A stretch of 64,000 nucleotides of DNA from an uncultured Acidobacteriia bacterium (GCA_903881085.1 CAIRSA010000005.1:1-64000); one strand, 5' to 3'. Numbered from the stretch's first letter, positions 1 to 9,344 are shown. Translations and numbers: made by a program. Notes: generated by a model from the letters alone, not told the origin.

Positions 1-58
1 AAGAACGAAGACAGGATGCTCCAGTCGTCCAATTCCGTAAGTACCGAGGATGGTTGTT

Positions 59-265
59 TCATATGCAAACAGCATAGCGCGGTGGCTTAAAAAACACAAT
101 CCTTAAGTAAACGCTTATGGGGGCGAGCCCTCCGGCATATTGCAAATGGGTGGTATACGGTACTTGCCCGCGCACGGTCTGCGTTGTATGTATGAAATAC
201 GCCGCCGTGCCGAGGATGAGAAGGCTGGCTATGACGAACGCGCCGACTTTTGCCTCAGTAGTCAT
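59..265 (-). pseudogene. mlaD: Truncated MlaD-like MCE-domain protein
   Basis: This is the beginning of the membrane-anchored substrate-binding subunit of an Mla-type lipid ABC transporter. Residues 1-49 look genuine: a short N-terminus, one membrane helix (about residues 7-25) and the start of the MCE fold ending in QYAGGLAP. The family normally continues with a Gly-rich strand (roughly GTxVxFGGIxVGxV) and a protein of 300 residues or more. Here, from about position 119 downward, the reading frame carries 19 unrelated residues and stops. The start codon overlaps the mlaF stop as ATGA, so the gene was once the last member of the operon. The join could be an insertion, deletion or rearrangement; the other side lies outside the window. 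Loss of function is inferred from length. Confidence 0.75.
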
Positions 266-1086
266 GTCTTGGACCCCTTCAAATAGGAAGCTATATATTC
301 TTCTGCCGCTACGCGCGGCATTGCGTCAGGCTGGCGGTCTAGAAACTGTCGTATCCTCGCATGCGGGTTTCCGGCGAACTGTTCCTTCTTTTCCACCGCG
401 ATTAGCCCGCCCTGGTAAAGCATTGCCACGCGGTCGGCGATGCGGAACGCGCTTTCCATTTCGTGCGTTACGACGAGGATTGTTACCCCGAAGGAACGGT
501 TCAGGAAGAGAATAAGTTCATCCAGACCCGCCGAGACGATCGGATCGAGTCCAGCGGACGGCTCGTCGAGTATCAGGATCTCCGGGTCCAGCGCCATCGC
601 TCGCGCAACGGCGGCACGCTTTCGCATTCCTCCAGAGAGTTCGGGCGGTAAAAGTGAACCGGCATCCGACAGACCGACAGCCATCAGCTTCATCCAGACC
701 ATGAGCCTGATGGTCGAATCGGCGAGCCGCGTCAACTCGCGCAGCGGCAGGGCGACGTTATCCTCAACGGACATGGAATTGAAGAGCGCTCCGGCCTGAA
801 AGGCAACACCGATACGACGGCGAACCGCGCCGAGTTCAGACGGCGAGCAGCAAGTTATGTCCACTCCGTTGATCGCGATGCTGCCGGTCTCGGGTTTAGC
901 CAGTCCAAGCACTTGCTTCAGCAAAGTGGTTTTTCCGGAACCGCTTCCGCCGAGCAAAACTAGAATTTCTCCGCGGAAAACATCCAGGTCGACCTGGTCC
1001 AGCACGCGCCTCCCGTTATAGGACATCGACACGCCTCGAATGGAGATTGCAGCGGCGCCGGCTCCTGCTGAGCTGGAATTTGTCAT
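262..1086 (-). CDS. mlaF: Mla-type lipid transporter ATP-binding protein
   Basis: ATPase of an MlaFED-like ABC transporter that moves phospholipids or other hydrophobic molecules between inner and outer membrane. The 274-residue protein has Walker A GGSGSGKTT at residues 46-54, the signature LSGGMRKRAAVARA, Walker B ILILDEPSAGLDP and the switch histidine in VTHEMES. GGMRKR instead of GGQ-type signatures is usual in the MlaF/Ttg2A branch. The ATG at 1084-1086 was chosen because it overlaps the mlaE stop as ATGA; the frame stays open further upstream, but there it is only the shadow of mlaE. Its own stop overlaps the mlaD start in the same way, so the genes are translationally coupled. Family assignment is firm; the substrate is unknown. 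Confidence 0.93.
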   Translation of the reverse strand: MTNSSSAGAGAAAISIRGVSMSYNGRRVLDQVDLDVFRGEILVLLGGSGSGKTTLLKQVLGLAKPETGSIAINGVDITCCSPSELGAVRRRIGVAFQAGALFNSMSVEDNVALPLRELTRLADSTIRLMVWMKLMAVGLSDAGSLLPPELSGGMRKRAAVARAMALDPEILILDEPSAGLDPIVSAGLDELILFLNRSFGVTILVVTHEMESAFRIADRVAMLYQGGLIAVEKKEQFAGNPHARIRQFLDRQPDAMPRVAAEEYIASYLKGSKT

Positions 1087-1892
1087 GCCGCCGAACTCCA
1101 GCCCATGAGATAGAAAATCGCCGTGGCCCCGAGGTCCGCAAGGATGATAAGGAAGGTTGATTTCACCACGGCCGCCGTGGCGGCGTGCCCGACTGCTTCG
1201 GGACCGCCCCGGACTCGGAGGCCCTCCAGGCACCCGACGTGGACAATGATGGTGGCAAACACCTGGCTCTTGACGAGCATGAAAACTACGTCGCGAAGGA
1301 GAATCGCTGAAGCGGCGGCCTGGAGGTAAATGCGAAGACTCATATCCACACTGACGGCCAGAAACAGGTACCCTGCTAAGATTCCGCAAAGTGTGCTCAG
1401 GATGGTGAGACACGGCAGCGTGACCAAAGCTCCCAGATATTTCGGCGCAAGCGTGAACTCCACCGGATCAAGTCCCATCACTCTGAGCGCGTCGATTTCC
1501 TCAGTCACAAGCATGGTGCCGATCTCCGCCGATATCGCGGAGGCGGACCGGCCGCTCACACTGAGCGCAGTGATGAGCGGCCCCAGTTCCCGGATGAAGC
1601 CGATCACAACCAGGTTCACAACGAACTCCATAGCGCCGAACCTTCGCAATTCGGAGGCGCTCTGGAGAGCCAGTATGAACCCGGTGCAGAGCGACATAGC
1701 GCCTGTCATGGGAAGCGCGCTGGCGCCGATCGCGAACATTTGCTCAACAGCTGAATGCCAGCGCCTCCTGGAGCCCACGATCGGCAATACCCGCGGAAGC
1801 TTTCCAAGCACTGACCAGAACTGCATGGTCAGTGCACCCGCGTCCTCAACCTGGGCTACGGCGGCGCGCCCGACTTGCTCCAGAACGTTCAT
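1083..1892 (-). CDS. mlaE: Mla-type ABC transporter permease (MlaE family)
   Basis: Integral inner-membrane permease of the same lipid transporter, 269 residues, the usual MlaE length. An amphipathic N-terminal segment is followed by several hydrophobic helices. The central block RELGPLITALSVSGRSASAI and the following EIGTMxVTEEIDALRVMGLDP are the most conserved part of the MlaE/TGD1 family and are intact. The gene lies between a STAS protein and the ATPase with ATGA overlaps on both sides, so the four proteins are expected at fixed ratios. Because mlaD is truncated, this permease may lack its periplasmic partner unless another copy exists elsewhere in the genome. Confidence 0.93.
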   Translation of the reverse strand: MNVLEQVGRAAVAQVEDAGALTMQFWSVLGKLPRVLPIVGSRRRWHSAVEQMFAIGASALPMTGAMSLCTGFILALQSASELRRFGAMEFVVNLVVIGFIRELGPLITALSVSGRSASAISAEIGTMLVTEEIDALRVMGLDPVEFTLAPKYLGALVTLPCLTILSTLCGILAGYLFLAVSVDMSLRIYLQAAASAILLRDVVFMLVKSQVFATIIVHVGCLEGLRVRGGPEAVGHAATAAVVKSTFLIILADLGATAIFYLMGWSSAA

Positions 1893-2287
1893 CTGAACTC
1901 CACCTCTGACCCCCAGGCACGATAGATAGTATCCAGTTGGGCGATTTCCGCGAGCCTACGAACCTGGCCAGTCATCCCGGCGAGGCGGAGTTTCACCGAA
2001 CGTTCGCGAGCGGCTTTGAGAGCCTCCAGAAGAGTTGCGATGCCAGACATGTCCAGGTAGGACAGTGCGGACAAATCGACAACTAAGACTGGTGCTGTGC
2101 CTCGCAGGAGCAGCCAGAGGAGGACCGACCGCAGATACGGCGATGTATCAACCGTCGTGCGTCCCACGACAGTAACAGTTAACAACTGGCTCGTAGAGAC
2201 AACGTCCATAGTGATCTCTCCCGCTTCAAGCCGGGTTTCCTCAACCCTGGCGTTCTCTCTCCATTCACGAAACAGTACCGATTTCAT
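1889..2287 (-). CDS. STAS-domain protein, MlaB/anti-sigma-antagonist type
   Basis: A 132-residue protein whose second two thirds form a STAS domain: LTVTVVGRTTVDTSPYLRS, then the core strand VLVVDLSALSYLDMSGIATL with the D-x-S-G that carries the phosphorylatable serine in anti-sigma antagonists. First in the run with mlaE and mlaF, it most likely plays the MlaB role, binding and stabilising the ATPase, although a free anti-sigma antagonist cannot be excluded. The ATG at 2287 is preceded by a strong GGGGAGA ribosome-binding site. A second ATG at 2209, also behind GGGAGAG, would give a 106-residue form holding only the STAS domain. It lies 38 bp after glgP on the same strand. Confidence 0.8.
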   Translation of the reverse strand: MKSVLFREWRENARVEETRLEAGEITMDVVSTSQLLTVTVVGRTTVDTSPYLRSVLLWLLLRGTAPVLVVDLSALSYLDMSGIATLLEALKAARERSVKLRLAGMTGQVRRLAEIAQLDTIYRAWGSEVEFR

Positions 2288-2325
2288 TCCGCGTCTCCCC
2301 TTTCAGTCCCGCCCGTCTTCTGTCC

Positions 2326-4872
2326 CTACGGCACAGGACATGGTTCCGCCTTCCAAATCTCAGCCGCGTATTGAGCGATGGTGCGGTCGCTCGAAAACTT
2401 TCCGCTGCTAGCAACGTTCAGGATCGCTTTCTGCGCCCATGCTTTGGAATCGGAATACAGCGCGCCGAGCCGTTCCTGCGCCTGACAATAGGAAGTCAGA
2501 TCTGCCAGATGCATATAATAGTCGCCGTGCAGCAGGAGCATATCTCGCAACGGATCGAAGATTCCGGGCTCAGTGCGATTGAAGTGGCCGGAAAAGATGA
2601 GATCGAGAGCCGCCTTTGTTTCAGGTTCATTTTCGTAGTGCCAATACGGGCTGTAAAACGCCCTGCTGGCTTCCACCTGCTCTACCGTTAAACCAAAAAG
2701 AAACAGATTCTCTTCACCGGCTTCTTCCGCCATCTCGATCGTCGCGCCGTCCCATGTTCCGACGGTTAGAGCTCCGTTCATCATGAATTTCATATTGCTT
2801 GTACCGCTGGCCTCGAAACCCGCCGTGGAGATCTGGTTGGAGACATCGCTCGCTGGAATCAACTTCTCGGCCAGAGACACGTTGTATTCGGGAAGAAAGA
2901 TGACCTTAATTCGGCCACGAGTCACCGGATCGGAGTCGATCGTGTCTGCCAGATTGTTGATGAACTTGATAATCAATTTCGCCAACCGGTACGCCGGGGC
3001 CGCCTTGCCTGCAAAGAAGTATGTGCGTGGGACCACCTCCAGGTCCGGGTTATCTCGCAGCCGGTTGTACTCGACAATAATCCGCAGGGCGTTCAGCAAT
3101 TGTCTTTTGTATTCGTGAATCCGCTTTACCTGGCAGTCGAAAACAGTTTGCGGGTCAACACTTCGCCCCGATGTCGCTTCAAGCCAGTCTGCAAACCGTG
3201 CCTTGGCCTGTGCCTTGGACGCAAGCAAGGCATCCCGAAAACCCGCGTCCGCGGCAAGCGGCTTCAGCTTAGAGATTTCGCTTAGGTCCGTAATCCAACC
3301 GTCACCGATCGCTTCCGTGATCGCGCTTGCCAATCCCGGATTGGCCTGTAGCAGCCATCGGCGCGGTGTCACTCCATTGGTCTTGTTGTTGAAGCGCTCC
3401 GGGAACATCTCCGCTAGATCCTTCACGGTGGATGTTCGTAACAGCTTCGAATGGACAGCGGCAACGCCGTTGGTACTGTGCGAACCAACAATTGCCAGGT
3501 TGGCCATTCGAATCTTACGCTCCGTACCCTCCTCCACCAGACTCACGCGTTCCAGCCGCGCCTCATCTCCTGGGAAACGATGGCGGGTCTCCTGCTGCAG
3601 CCTGCGGTTGATTTCGTACATGATCTCCAGCAGTCGCGGCGCAAAAACTTCAAATGCTTCAACCGGCCATTTCTCTAAAGCCTCAGGCAGCAGCGTATGA
3701 TTGGTATATGCCAGAGTCCTCTTGGTTATGCTCCACGCTTCATCCCAGCCCAGGTGAGCATCATCGAGCAGAATTCGCATCAGTTCCGGGACAGCCATGG
3801 CAGGATGTGTGTCGTTCATTTGTATCGCCGCCTTCTCTGGTAGGCTGTCCCAGTTGTTGTCCAGGCGACTGAATCTGCGAACGATGTCGGCCAGCGAACA
3901 AGCAATCAGGAAGTATTCCTGCAAGGACCGAAGTTGGCGTCCTATAGCGGTAGAATCATCCGGGTACAAGACGCGGGTAAGTGATTCCGCTTCCAATGTC
4001 TCGCCCAGAGCTCCGATGAAGTCTCCGCTCCCGAACTCCTCAAAATGGAAATAGTCCGGCGCCGCCGCGGCCCAAAGACGCAAAGTGTTGATCGTTTTGC
4101 CTCCGTAGCCCACTACGGGACGATCGAACGGAATGCCGTAAAGGCTCGAGGGCCGGCCAGGGATCACTTCAAATCGCCCGCCGCTAACTCGAATCGAGCA
4201 ATTCAACTTGACCTCTACCATTTCGGGTGGACGCGGAATTTCCCACGGATCGGACTGGCGAAGCCAGTTGTCACCATTCTCCTTTTGCCAGCCATTCACG
4301 ATCGATTGCCTGAACATTCCGTACTCGTATCGCAAACCGTAACCGGTTGCAGGAAGTTGCATAGTTGCCATTGAGTCGAGGAAGCATGCCGCCAGGCGGC
4401 CCAGTCCGCCATTGCCAAGACCTGCGTCGGGTTCCTCCTCGATCAGATTTCGCCAGTCGAACCCCGCTTCGTCCGCGGCTTTCTGTACCAGAGGATCCAG
4501 TAGCAGGTTAGTCACATTGTTCGCCGTGGAGCGTCCGATTAGAAACTCCATCGAAAGATAATATACTCGCTTCGGATTCTCTTTTTTGTATGTTTTCTGG
4601 GTCAGCACCCACCGTTGCGCAAGAATGTCGCGGACGGAATGGGCAAAGGCTTCGAAGCGTTCCCGCGCCGTTGCCAAATGCGGGTCAATCACTCTATCGA
4701 AGACCAGATGCCGCTCATAGAAAGCGTTCTCTGTTCCTACGAATGGTATCGGTCCGCAGCCATACTGGCGCAGCAAATCCGAAATTGGCGTTAAGCCCTT
4801 CGTGACTTTGGCTAAGTCCCCTAGGGTCTTCTCGTGAGGATGATTTGTTGTCAATTGTGATTGTCGTTTCAT
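2326..4872 (-). CDS. glgP: Glycogen/alpha-glucan phosphorylase (GT35)
   Basis: Cytoplasmic PLP-dependent enzyme that removes glucose-1-phosphate from the non-reducing ends of glycogen. At 848 residues it has full family length. Conserved features include the N-terminal block RVYYLSMEFLIGRS, the glycine-rich DAGLGNGGLGRLAACFLDS, the substrate-region KTNGVTPRRW, and the PLP site GTSNMKFMMNGALTVGTWDG, whose lysine forms the Schiff base. The N-terminal 30 residues are not conserved, so the exact start is less certain; no strong ribosome-binding site precedes the ATG at 4872. It is co-directional with the Mla genes and only 38 bp upstream of them, so they may share a transcript, but no functional link is evident. 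Confidence 0.96.
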   Translation of the reverse strand: MKRQSQLTTNHPHEKTLGDLAKVTKGLTPISDLLRQYGCGPIPFVGTENAFYERHLVFDRVIDPHLATARERFEAFAHSVRDILAQRWVLTQKTYKKENPKRVYYLSMEFLIGRSTANNVTNLLLDPLVQKAADEAGFDWRNLIEEEPDAGLGNGGLGRLAACFLDSMATMQLPATGYGLRYEYGMFRQSIVNGWQKENGDNWLRQSDPWEIPRPPEMVEVKLNCSIRVSGGRFEVIPGRPSSLYGIPFDRPVVGYGGKTINTLRLWAAAAPDYFHFEEFGSGDFIGALGETLEAESLTRVLYPDDSTAIGRQLRSLQEYFLIACSLADIVRRFSRLDNNWDSLPEKAAIQMNDTHPAMAVPELMRILLDDAHLGWDEAWSITKRTLAYTNHTLLPEALEKWPVEAFEVFAPRLLEIMYEINRRLQQETRHRFPGDEARLERVSLVEEGTERKIRMANLAIVGSHSTNGVAAVHSKLLRTSTVKDLAEMFPERFNNKTNGVTPRRWLLQANPGLASAITEAIGDGWITDLSEISKLKPLAADAGFRDALLASKAQAKARFADWLEATSGRSVDPQTVFDCQVKRIHEYKRQLLNALRIIVEYNRLRDNPDLEVVPRTYFFAGKAAPAYRLAKLIIKFINNLADTIDSDPVTRGRIKVIFLPEYNVSLAEKLIPASDVSNQISTAGFEASGTSNMKFMMNGALTVGTWDGATIEMAEEAGEENLFLFGLTVEQVEASRAFYSPYWHYENEPETKAALDLIFSGHFNRTEPGIFDPLRDMLLLHGDYYMHLADLTSYCQAQERLGALYSDSKAWAQKAILNVASSGKFSSDRTIAQYAAEIWKAEPCPVP

Positions 4873-5483
4873 AAGCGGATTAGGGGCCTCAATTCGAGCT
4901 GCTACTTCGGTCTGCTCCAGATATTGTTTGATTAACTAATGGTTACTTGTTTTGCATTCAGCAAGCCATATTGGGCTCACATGGAATCAGGCACTTGCAC
5001 GAAATCCCATCCGAATCTGCTTCGGCGCCTTCGGCACGTGCCGACATATGTGCCGATGCCGCAGGCCTTCGCGGGTTGAATGAAGACATGCGAGTCTTGC
5101 AGCACAGACCGCGGAGTTGCTGCGCTAGCCTTTGATCTGCACGAACCCGGAACCGCTAGGGCAGATGCATCGGCCCGGAAAAATACAGATGCGCAAAGAC
5201 AATGGCGACCCATAATGACAAGCATCACCATGCGTTTAGAGACAATTTGAATAGAGCGCCTTGCGGGACATGCGAATCACTCACTGTATTGGAAGACCTG
5301 GGGCAAGAACAGGGACCCAACAAAAAGGCAAATGGAATAAACCTATCGAAAAGTCATTCGGCAGTCAGTCAGTGCTCAGCATCAAACTACGCGGCACCGG
5401 TTTCTCCGACTTTGGTAGCGGCTGGGTGTGTGTGACCCAAAAAGATTATGGATGAGGTGGCGATTGGGACGCGTTGCGACAGA
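4873..5483. other. Gene-poor spacer upstream of glgP
   Basis: About 610 bp with no recognisable coding sequence. Short open frames exist on both strands (for example 4977-5231 minus and 5261-5455 plus), but none has a ribosome-binding site plus a conserved-looking product. The stretch next to 4872 presumably holds the glgP promoter; no convincing -35/-10 pair was identified. Confidence 0.5.
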
Positions 5484-5700
5484 TTACTTTGACGGCATTG
5501 CAATCATATGCACATGGTCGGCCATAATATGCCCTTCCTCAGTGCGACTTTCCTTCTGCTTTGCCAATCGGTGGAACACCTCGCCCAAATGCTTTCGCAG
5601 TTCCCCGTACAGCACCGACCTTCCGGCAACACTTGGGGATGAATACCACTTGGTATTTGCAATCCCAATATGTAGGGCTTAATCTTTCATATTCGTCCAT
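5484..5700 (-). pseudogene. IS200/IS605-type transposase remnant (TnpA, Y1 family)
   Basis: Degraded start of an IS200-like single-strand transposase. From the ATG at 5700, which follows a good AAAGGAG ribosome-binding site, the frame reads MDEYERLSPTYWDCKYQVVF then IPKCCRKV, the typical opening of this family. One extra base follows; in the next frame come VLYGELRKHLGEVFHRLAKQ, KESRTEEGHIMADHVHM and IAMPSK, including the HVH (HUH) metal motif. TAA at 5484-5486 stands where the family has Tyr (PxKYSVA), and the matching residues SVA follow it before similarity ends. So there is one frameshift, one nonsense change and loss of the C-terminal half with the catalytic tyrosine. Terminal hairpins of the element were not found. 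Confidence 0.82.
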
Positions 5701-6038
5701 CGTAGAAACTCCTTTCGTGTCCTTGGCGGCTAACGTCTGGTAGTTTCCGCGATGGACTTCCCTAAATGTCGAACTAAGACGGCCTCCCCGGCGCAGCTGG
5801 GGGGATCACCCTCAATTGTTTAGAACATCGCAATCTAATGAGAATCTCAGGAATAGTCCGTGTAACCGGGAATTAAAGGTGATTGCCCAGGACAGGATGG
5901 AGTCCGGCGGCGGAAAAAGGGATCAAGCCTAATGATCCTGTCCTGCTGGCCGCAGGCGGAACATTGAGGGATTCCGCTTGTGACAGCGGCGTAACCACAA
6001 TGTCATCCTTCCGCAACAATACTCTGGTATCGTAAGCT
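5701..6038. other. Intergenic leader region before the first receptor gene
   Basis: About 340 bp without a gene. It holds the transposase ribosome-binding site on the minus strand near 5705-5715. On the plus strand, 5819-5840 has TTTAGAAC, 7 bp, then TCTAAT. This resembles the -10 half of the promoters described near 43.3 kb but has no second repeat 11 bp upstream. If used, it would give a leader of about 200 nt. No terminator or riboswitch fold was recognised. Confidence 0.35.
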
Positions 6039-6055
6039 GCATCTCCTGGAGATGC
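6039..6055. promoter_or_regulatory. Perfect palindrome overlapping a start codon
   Basis: GCATCTCC, a single T, then GGAGATGC: a perfect 8-bp inverted repeat. The right arm contains both the only Shine-Dalgarno-like bases (GGAG) and the ATG at 6052. As DNA it could be an operator. As RNA an 8-bp stem with a one-base loop is too tight, so at best a 6-7 bp hairpin would hide the start. Function unknown. Confidence 0.4.
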
Positions 6056-9000
6056 AAACCTTGAACAAGCCCACTTCCCTGTTTTGCCTATTCTATGCGG
6101 CATTGATCCCGGCCATTGCCCAAAGTCAACTCGGAACCGGCGCCCTCGCAGGCTCCGTCCAGGATCCGAGCGGCGCAATTGTCCGAGATGCCGAAATCAA
6201 AGTTACCAATATGGAAACGGGCATGGTCCGCCGTATGGCGACCGGCACCGCCGGGGAGTTCTTTGCCCCGGTCCTGCCTGCTGGCAGCTACCGCGTCCTC
6301 GTTTCCAAATCCGGATTCGCGCCGCATGAAACGACCAACGTCGTCGTAAATGTCGGCGCTACGGCAGCACTGAGAACGGTGCTGCAAGTGGGCGAGACCT
6401 CCCAGGCCGTCAGTGTATCCGACACGGCCATCATCGACTCCGCCCAGACTGACGTATCCACGCTGGTCGATCGCGGTGAGATCACCAACCTGCCGATCAA
6501 CGGCCGCCGGTACTACGATTTCGCGCTGCTCACACCGGGCGCGGCGCGCGACGGCCGATTCGGGCTGCTCAGCTTCCGCGGCGCGTCAGGCAGCTTTAAC
6601 AATTACATGGTGGAAGGCAACGACGACAACCAGGCCTACTTCGCCGAAAACCGCGGCCGCTATCGCGCGCCAAGTACCGTCAGCGCCAACGCAGTGCAGG
6701 AATTCCAGGTGGGACAGGGCGCCTACCAGGCCGAATTCGGCCGCGCCACCGGAGGCAGCGTCAACATGGTACTGCGCTCGGGTGGCAACGCTTTTCATGG
6801 GGATGGCTTTTATTACTACCGCAATGAAAGCTTTGCCGCCCGCGACCCGCTTGCTTCCAACAAACCGCCTGAGCGACGCCAGCAGTTGGGAGGCTCGGTC
6901 TCCGGACCAATACGTTCCAATAAGCTCTTCTATTTCGTAAACTATGACCAGCAGATCCGCAATTTTCCATTGGTCATCGAAGATCTGACCAATGCGCTGG
7001 GTTCGGGCAAGCCAACGTTGGCCGCCAATCCGACGGCGGCGCAGCGCGCGCAATACGATGCCGACCTGCTGGCATTCAACGCGGGCGCCGCTTTCGTCCT
7101 GAAGCAATTCCCCAATGGCGCCACGGGCAACCTGCAATCACGAACGATGGGGAACATAACTGTACTGGGCAAAGTCGATTACCTGATCAGCAGTTCCAAC
7201 ACGCTCTCAACTTCCTACAACTACATGCGCTCTCACGGCGACCGCGCCATCCAGACGCCGATCGTGCTCGGAAACGTCGGCCGCAACGGCACCGACGACG
7301 TGCGCATCAACTCCTACAACGCCCGCCTCACCTCCACCTTCGGGCCGCGCAAGGTCAACGAGCTGCGATTCCAATGGAGCCGCGATTTTGAATTTGAAAT
7401 CGGAGATCAACCTCCTCCCGAAACTTACGCCAACGGCAGCGGCAACTTCTCCTTCGGCCGGGCGACATTTTTGGAGCGCTACGCGTTGCCAGACGAGCGC
7501 CGCCTGCAGTTCGTGGACAATTTTTCCATTATGTTCGGCCGCCACACGGTCAAGTTCGGGGCCGAAGCCAACCGCGTCCACGATTACATCGATAACCCCA
7601 CGCTATTCGGTGGCGCTTATACCTACCCCAGCACCCTGGCTCTCGGCCGCGATCTGGTGACGCCCGGTGCCCGCAACTACACCAACTTCCAGCAGGATTT
7701 CGGCTTGTCCCGTTACTCTTACAACACCATTGATTTCGCGCTTTTTATTCAAGATCAATGGAAGCCCACCTCGCGGCTGACTATCAATTTGGGGCTGCGT
7801 TGGGATAAGCAGACCATGCCCGAGCCCTTCGCCCCCAACCCCGCCATCCCCGAGACCACAGCTTTCCACACCGATTGGCGCAGCGTTGGTCCGCGCGCCG
7901 GAGTTGCGTACGATTTGACCGGAAAAGGGCGGACCGTACTGCGCGGTGGCTATGGCATCTACTACGGGCGCATTCCCAACGGCATTCTCGCCTATGCCCT
8001 GCAGAATACCGGGTTGACCGATCCTAACAAAGCCCTGGTGGCACTCACCCTTACACCCTCCGACCCCGCCGCGCCGGTCTATCCCAACATCCTTTCCGGC
8101 GTGCCGGTAAACGGAACCTTAAGCAGCACGGTCACCCGGCTCGCCGACGATTTCGTACGTCCACGCATGCAGGACTATACGATCGGCGTCCAGCAGTCGC
8201 TGCCATTTAAGCTGACCGTATCGGCCACCTACGCCCGTACCCACGGCGACCGGCTGGAGATGGTGCTGGACTCCAACCTGCCTGCTCCCAAGTTCGAGCG
8301 CGCTTACCAGCTTCCCGACGGAACCACTTTCAAAGTTCCGTATTCCGCCGGAATCATCCGCACCTCGGCCGGCGCAACTGTGAACGTCAACTCGGCACGG
8401 CCCAACGCCACGGTCGGTGCGATCAACACCAACTATTCGCGAGGCGAGAGTTGGTACAACGGCCTCCTCGTTGATCTCCGGCGCCGCTTTTCCGATGGCC
8501 TGCAACTCAAGGGCGCATTCACTTGGGCGAAGGCGGAAAACACCGTAGGCAATGACAACGGCGGCGGCTCCACGCCTGAAACCGCCTTCACCGGCGGCAC
8601 ACCCGCCGACCAATTCAACCTCGGTTCCAATCGCGGCATCAGCCCGCTCGACCAGCGCCTGCGTACAGTGATGAGCGCCGTATGGGAGCCGCGTTGGCGC
8701 ATTCTCCGCCGTTTCCGCTTCAGCGGTACAGAGACGGCTGAGTCGGGCCGACCAGTAGCCGCCCTCATTAGTGTCGGCTCAATTCCGTTCCTTGCGTCCG
8801 ATGGCAATACCTACAACGGATTCGGCGGCATCCGCGGCCAGGGGACTGGCGGCGACCGCAATCTGGTTCCTGTCATCGGCCGCAATAGCATTGCTGCCCC
8901 CGCCAACTACAGACTGGATCTGCGAATCGCGCGGGACGTACGCGTGACGGATCGGCTGATGGTGGAAGTGCTGGCCGAAGGCTTCAACGTGTTCAATCAC

Positions 9001-9183
9001 TCGAATTACAATGGCTTTAACACCACCATGTACACTGCCGCCGCCACCACAAATACCACTCCGCTGGCAACGCCGATCCTACTCGCGCCTGCGGCGGGTT
9101 TTCTCGCTCCCAATAACGATGCATCGCCGCCAGACGGGACAAACGCCCGCCGGCTGCAATTGTCCGTAAGGTTTCGCTTCTGA
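6052..9183 (+). CDS. Oar-like TonB-dependent outer-membrane receptor
   Basis: Large outer-membrane receptor of 1043 residues. Signal peptide at residues 1-24 (ending IPAIAQ), carboxypeptidase-regulatory-like domain at about 28-110 (GALAGSVQDPSGAIVRDAEI), plug at about 125-270 (ITNLPINGRRYYDFALL; YMVEGNDDNQ; GRATGGSVNMVLRSGG), then a long beta-barrel closing with the aromatic end RFRF used for outer-membrane insertion. No TonB box is obvious, which is usual for this type. It stands alone in front of a broken gene on the other strand, so nothing nearby indicates its substrate. Its plug has NNYMVEGNDDN where most others in the window have a DGIDN or DGVDN motif, so it forms its own subgroup here. 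Confidence 0.9.
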   Translation: MQTLNKPTSLFCLFYAALIPAIAQSQLGTGALAGSVQDPSGAIVRDAEIKVTNMETGMVRRMATGTAGEFFAPVLPAGSYRVLVSKSGFAPHETTNVVVNVGATAALRTVLQVGETSQAVSVSDTAIIDSAQTDVSTLVDRGEITNLPINGRRYYDFALLTPGAARDGRFGLLSFRGASGSFNNYMVEGNDDNQAYFAENRGRYRAPSTVSANAVQEFQVGQGAYQAEFGRATGGSVNMVLRSGGNAFHGDGFYYYRNESFAARDPLASNKPPERRQQLGGSVSGPIRSNKLFYFVNYDQQIRNFPLVIEDLTNALGSGKPTLAANPTAAQRAQYDADLLAFNAGAAFVLKQFPNGATGNLQSRTMGNITVLGKVDYLISSSNTLSTSYNYMRSHGDRAIQTPIVLGNVGRNGTDDVRINSYNARLTSTFGPRKVNELRFQWSRDFEFEIGDQPPPETYANGSGNFSFGRATFLERYALPDERRLQFVDNFSIMFGRHTVKFGAEANRVHDYIDNPTLFGGAYTYPSTLALGRDLVTPGARNYTNFQQDFGLSRYSYNTIDFALFIQDQWKPTSRLTINLGLRWDKQTMPEPFAPNPAIPETTAFHTDWRSVGPRAGVAYDLTGKGRTVLRGGYGIYYGRIPNGILAYALQNTGLTDPNKALVALTLTPSDPAAPVYPNILSGVPVNGTLSSTVTRLADDFVRPRMQDYTIGVQQSLPFKLTVSATYARTHGDRLEMVLDSNLPAPKFERAYQLPDGTTFKVPYSAGIIRTSAGATVNVNSARPNATVGAINTNYSRGESWYNGLLVDLRRRFSDGLQLKGAFTWAKAENTVGNDNGGGSTPETAFTGGTPADQFNLGSNRGISPLDQRLRTVMSAVWEPRWRILRRFRFSGTETAESGRPVAALISVGSIPFLASDGNTYNGFGGIRGQGTGGDRNLVPVIGRNSIAAPANYRLDLRIARDVRVTDRLMVEVLAEGFNVFNHSNYNGFNTTMYTAAATTNTTPLATPILLAPAAGFLAPNNDASPPDGTNARRLQLSVRFRF

Positions 9184-9344
9184 CGTCTTAGTGGGAGTTT
9201 CGATTGCACCCCATTCGCCAACACGGCAACCGTATTCCAAGCGGCTTCTTTGACCGAAAGAACTCTCCACTTTCCAACCGGTCTCGCTGGGGCATTGCCA
9301 CCATCCCGCATCAAGTGGAAGGCGGCAACACCAACAACGCCTGG

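Noticed and set aside
1087-1413. N-terminal extension of the mlaF frame
   Set aside because: It lies entirely inside mlaE in another frame; the ATGA-coupled ATG at 1086 is the sensible start.
4977-5231. 84-codon minus-strand open frame upstream of glgP
   Set aside because: Composition is unlike the neighbouring genes, with many Arg, Ser and Cys residues, and no plausible start site was found.
5819-5840. TTTAGAAC, 7 bp, TCTAAT as a fifth Pho-box-like promoter
   Set aside because: The second repeat 11 bp upstream and the TGC before the -10 are missing, and it lies more than 200 bp from the next gene.
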